Part shown: one piece after another, positions 61,501-64,000 of the stretch
How the letters are laid out: each line of letters begins with the position of its first letter
How positions within the stretch are numbered: position 1 is the first letter of the stretch
Assembly: GCF_964656455.1 (NCBI RefSeq)
Contig: NC_135719.1
Span: 130,739,444 to 130,803,443, forward strand
Direction: 5' to 3'
From: Halichoerus grypus
Lineage: Eukaryota > Chordata > Mammalia > Carnivora > Phocidae
Length of the DNA stretch: 64,000 nt
Program-made: the position numbers and the translations under genes
Notes under the pieces: generated by a model
Told to the model about the DNA's origin: nothing
The model's database searches: none
What the model saw: the letters and a program-made list of their open reading frames with translations, nothing else

Positions 61501-61990
61501 CTCTTGCCTGTGGCACTGGAAATGGAACTGTTTTGGGAGCGCCTCTCCTGCTCCTCAAAGAAAGCAATGAAAGGGTTGATAGGGGAGGGTTGGACATCCT
61601 GCAGAGTCTCATTCAGGAAAGGATTGGTTGCCCTCCAAGGTGGAGCCTCGGTTACGGAAGGTGGATGGTTTAAGGATGAGATGTCCAGCTTCTGAACTTT
61701 GGAAAAGTTCATCAAAGTGCTCTTGGGACGTTCCCTCTTCTTAAATGACCCAGCTGAGTGACGAGGCACATCTGGGATCACAGATGCCACAGGTGGTGGG
61801 TCTGGCTTCAGGGGAGAGGTGACTGGTGGCAAAGGGCAGCTGACCTCATTGTCATCAAAAGTGACCCAGCTGGGGAAACGAGCAGAGGTCAGTGGAGTGG
61901 CAGGATGTCCATTCATGGCTGGACTACTGGCCTGCCAGCTGATGGCCTCCATCTCTACCTCTTCATCTTCCTGGACTGAGGAAGAACTGT
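52502..61990 (-). CDS. STON2: STON2, stonin-2 endocytic adaptor (3' part; last three coding exons)
   Basis: Stonin-2 is a clathrin-mediated endocytosis adaptor that links AP-2, EPS15/intersectin and synaptotagmin at the plasma membrane and presynapse. Exons 61990-60152, 54149-53947 and 52585-52502 join in frame (612 codons, then 68, then 27 plus stop, with split codons at the joints). In the big exon, counting from its first Met (61952), a WVTF motif is at residues 29-32, suited to the AP-2 appendage. NPF motifs at 110-112 and 126-128 suit EH domains. A stonin-homology region follows from about 225. The mu-homology domain starts near residue 350 and runs into the next exon. The family length is about 900 residues, so roughly 190 N-terminal residues lie right of 64000. 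The frame is fully open with no sign of decay. It lies in tandem with GTF2A1. Confidence 0.96.
52765..53050 (+). mobile_element. L2 3'-region fossil
   Basis: Carries CTGGAATTCCCTCTTCCTCA, CAAAGGTCCCCTCTTCTGTG and an ATGAATGG end, the typical L2 3' pattern. It lies in the last STON2 intron. Confidence 0.6.
53555..53655. repeat. AT-rich inverted repeat
   Basis: AATATTATGAT and its reverse complement ATCATAATATT lie a few bases apart, followed by TA/AAT repeats. Confidence 0.7.
53726..53731 (-). terminator. Candidate poly(A) signal for the read-through STON2 transcript
   Basis: AATAAA on the minus strand lies 54 nt past the read-through stop codon, well placed for a composite terminal exon. 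Confidence 0.4.
53785..53946 (-). CDS. STON2: STON2 alternative C-terminus by intron read-through (candidate)
   Basis: Reading past the donor of the 53947-54149 exon adds 53 in-frame codons starting VTSGGIWLMCPRSF and ending HACG, then TGA (53787-53785). On the same strand AATAAA follows 54 nt later (53731-53726). The human 905-residue form, as I remember it, ends with a similar VALGSIWLM-type tail made the same way. Tail length and sequence beyond IWLM differ. Expression here is an inference. Confidence 0.5.
   Translation of the reverse strand, partial: VTSGGIWLMCPRSFACSSPLLPRPHLVPFSSACHECKVFSYCLRERYTTHACG
53947..54149 (-). CDS. STON2: STON2 penultimate exon (end of mu-homology domain)
   Basis: The exon has 203 nt, acceptor TTTCATAG and donor AAG|GTAACC. 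It encodes ASGHPHCFFCHLELGSDREV through FANHVNVEFSMPTTSASKA to YSAHYSYK, the last strands of the mu-homology domain. Read-through at the donor gives an alternative C-terminus (separate entry). Confidence 0.95.
55010..55235 (+). mobile_element. MIR fossil
   Basis: MIR core: CAATCCCTTGAGGTCATAGT, CACAGATGAGGACACAAC, AGCCAAGGTCAAAGCTAG. Confidence 0.6.
55715..55915 (+). mobile_element. MIR fossil
   Basis: MIR core: AATGAGCTAGGTATTAATAA, TAAATGAGGACAATAAG, GCCTGAGGTCACACAGCTAC. Confidence 0.65.
57092..57275 (+). mobile_element. Carnivore tRNA-derived SINE
   Basis: Full length. 14-bp duplication AAAATGTATAACCA. Confidence 0.95.
57381..57566 (+). mobile_element. Carnivore tRNA-derived SINE
   Basis: Full length. 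14-bp duplication AAAAATCTTTCACA (57367-57380, 57567-57580). Confidence 0.95.
58170..58340 (+). mobile_element. MIR fossil
   Basis: MIR core: TTTGTGACTTCAGACAAGTC, then TTAATTTTCTCATCTCTAGA. Confidence 0.6.
58977..59181 (+). mobile_element. Carnivore tRNA-derived SINE (young)
   Basis: Full length with a pure poly(A) tail. Perfect 16-bp duplication AGAATTCTTCCAAAGC (58961-58976, 59182-59197). Confidence 0.96.
60152..61990 (-). CDS. STON2: STON2 large internal exon (NPF motifs, stonin-homology and most of mu-homology domain)
   Basis: The exon has 1839 nt, acceptor TTTTAG at 61992-61991 and donor GTAGGT at 60151. It enters two bases into a codon (AC AGT TCT TCC...) and leaves one base into a codon after PDKNS. 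A Met at 61952 lies inside the exon and is not the gene start, because the frame continues upstream as SSSSVQEDEEVE to the splice acceptor. Confidence 0.97.
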
Positions 61991-62509
61991 CTAAAAGAAA
62001 AAGGAGAACATATGAGGGCTGCTATTCAGGGCCTCTTAGAAGTTTGGGAAACTGAGGTATGGGAATGAAGGATGACTAGAATTTTACCTGGAAATTCCAA
62101 AGCAGCTCATTACCTGTGTCAAGTGCTAGTTTGGGCACAGATCTTATAATTTTGTAATAAGCACAGCACAGGGGCCACACATCAAATGCAGTAAGAATTC
62201 AAATGGGTCTATCGATATAGAAGCACTGATAAACCAAGGTCCCTTGTAGTTTAACTCTTATACATTCTCCCTTTGATAGAAGTTTCTAGAATAGATGTTG
62301 TCCTTACTATGCTCTAAGGTATACATTAATTTTTAGACATTGAAAACCACCTCCTACATAAAATGATACAAAGCTGATCTCATCTCATTGAACAAAACAA
62401 ATTATCTGTTCTAAGTGATTGCAAATAATGTGATTGGAGGGATTTTCGCCCAAATGTGATCAATAAATATTAAAGACAAATTATTAACACCCTTAAGATG
62501 AAATAAGTT

Positions 62510-62990
62510 CATACAAGTGAATAAGAAGACTACAAACTCCAACAGAAATATAGACAAAGGACATATACGGATAGCTCAGGAGAGAGAAACTAAAAATGTC
62601 TAATAAGCATGTGAAAAAGTGTCCAATCTCACTAGTAATAAAAAAAAATGTAAATTAAAAACAATCAGTGAAGATTTTTAAAGTTTTTAGTCTTCAGTGA
62701 GGGTAAGGGTACCATGATATGAACAGTAAACAGACCTTTAATGGGACTGTGAGTTGCTATAAACTCTCTATAAGTCATTTGGCAATTTGTATTAAGGGTT
62801 TTACAAATGTGCATAAACAGTAACTTTGTAATTTTGCCCTAGGGAAATAAATCCAAATTGTGAACCAAGTTTTGGGTAAATGTTAAGAAACTAGGGTATA
62901 CAATAGAATAATACCTAGCCATTAAAACATTTACAAGTACGCAGTAACATGAGAAAACACTCATAATATAATCTCTTCTTTTTCCTCTAA
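62510..62990 (+). mobile_element. Old L1 fragment
   Basis: Carries AATAAGCATGTGAAAAAGTG, CCAATCTCACTAGTAATAAA and AAATGTAAATTAAAAACAAT, the pattern of the L1 ORF2 3' part. Highly decayed. Confidence 0.65.
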
Positions 62991-63882
62991 AATACTTTTC
63001 CATCTTGGGGCTTATTTATCTTATGGGGGGAAAGGGGGGTTATTATAAATAAAACTCCACCTTAGCAGGGCCTTCAAGGGAGGTGATACAGGACTTGAGT
63101 TTCCATGTGGGAAAGAGCCAAACTTTTCAGGTAGCATAAAGACCCTGTGTATCTGCTGGGATTGTGGAAAGGGAGGGGGAAATTGAAGCCTTTAGCAAGG
63201 AGTGGACTGTGATGAAGGAATGGCACAGAAAACAAATCTGTGTCTGGCATATAGTAGATACTCGATAAAAGGTTTGTTGATTGAATAAGTGAGAAAAGAG
63301 ACTTTGCATGGGGGCAGCTCTATTTTCTCTGTCCCTGGAGGAATGCGTATGGGGATCTCTGCTACCATTCCACCCACTGTTTCTACTGCCAGTAATCTGG
63401 CATCGAAGAGAAATCAATCGATGCTCAGTGGTTGAGTCAAGTAGTTGAGTTTTCTGACCACCTCACTAAACCTTCACAAATATCTAACCAAACGAAATCA
63501 GCAATGCCACACGTAATTGCAAGTGAAATTACACGTGGATGGGATGGCTCGCTTGTTATTCATCTTTCCGAGTGTATTTATTCAAACAAAGAGTAATTCC
63601 CTCTACTGAAAACGTCACTTTGAAAATGTAGGCTAAGTATGTGAGCATGCATACACACATATCCACACTCACCCCAGAAATATAATGGGTAAAAAAGTAT
63701 TTTCTGTAGGCACAGCAACTACAAAAGGATTTCAAAGCATTTTAAAATTAAAAATGAGACTTTACTTCAAATTAATCATTAATCCACTTTTGCAGATGTG
63801 TGATTTATTTTCTGGAAAATGAAGGGAAAAGGGTCAGTAAACAACCCAGGTTTTTAGGATTTAAATTTTATTATCATTATCA

Positions 63883-63916
63883 TTTCTACTACTACTACTA
63901 CTACTATTATTATTGT
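63883..63916. repeat. ACT/ATT trinucleotide repeat
   Basis: TACTACTACTACTACTACTA followed by TTATTATT. Confidence 0.85.
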
Positions 63917-64000
63917 ATCAAAGGCTAAAGGGAACAATGTGGCCCTGAGTAAAATATAATCACTTCCTTGGAACAGTAACTGATCCTCTCTAGACAACTG

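Larger units (their letters stand above)
61991..64000 (-). other. STON2: STON2 intron upstream of the large exon (partial)
   Basis: It contains an old L1 fragment (about 62510-62990) and a simple ACT/ATT repeat near 63.9 kb. No upstream STON2 exon was seen before the edge. Confidence 0.75.

Overview
This is nuclear DNA from a mammal, and the repeats point to a carnivore. About two dozen copies of the tRNA-derived carnivore SINE are present (head GGCGCCTGGGTGGCTCAG, pyrimidine-rich body, AAATAAATAAAATCTTT tail). Many keep perfect target-site duplications. Their body matches the form I associate with arctoid caniforms (bears, seals, mustelids) better than the dog or cat forms. The clade call is an inference from remembered consensus sequences.

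Two protein-coding genes are present, both on the minus strand and in tandem. The left third (1 to about 23.1 kb) is the 5' part of GTF2A1, which encodes the TFIIA alpha/beta precursor. Six coding exons (22742-22713, 18890-18789, 10179-9975, 8142-8078, 3244-3169, 2045-1912) join without a frame break into 204 codons. The acidic region, the cleavage site and the C-terminal beta-barrel lie beyond the left edge. Its CpG-island promoter (about 22.3-23.4 kb) has a TATA box. A second GC-rich, TATA-bearing block lies in intron 1 at 21.5-21.85 kb.

The right end (52.5-62 kb) is the 3' part of STON2, which encodes stonin-2, an AP-2-associated endocytic adaptor. It has one 1839-nt exon, a 203-nt exon and a terminal 84-nt coding segment. 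An alternative C-terminus can be made by reading through the last intron to a stop codon that is followed closely by AATAAA. The N-terminal exons lie beyond the right edge.

The 29 kb between the genes (23.1-52.5 kb) holds no intact gene that I recognise. It contains SINEs, old L1/L2/MIR copies, MaLR LTRs, a fossil CR1/L3-type LINE reverse transcriptase (minus strand, 36.2-37.7 kb), a TMA7 processed pseudogene with an 18-bp target-site duplication, and a solo LTR inside a SINE. The LTR carries a 59-codon open frame that looks like a type II membrane protein. One SINE contains the first 24 nt of U6 snRNA flanked by a 15-bp duplication. I found no CRISPR array, tRNA, rRNA or bacterial-type operon. 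The best candidates for undescribed biology are the LTR open frame, the intron-1 promoter block, the STON2 composite terminal exon and the U6-in-SINE insertion.
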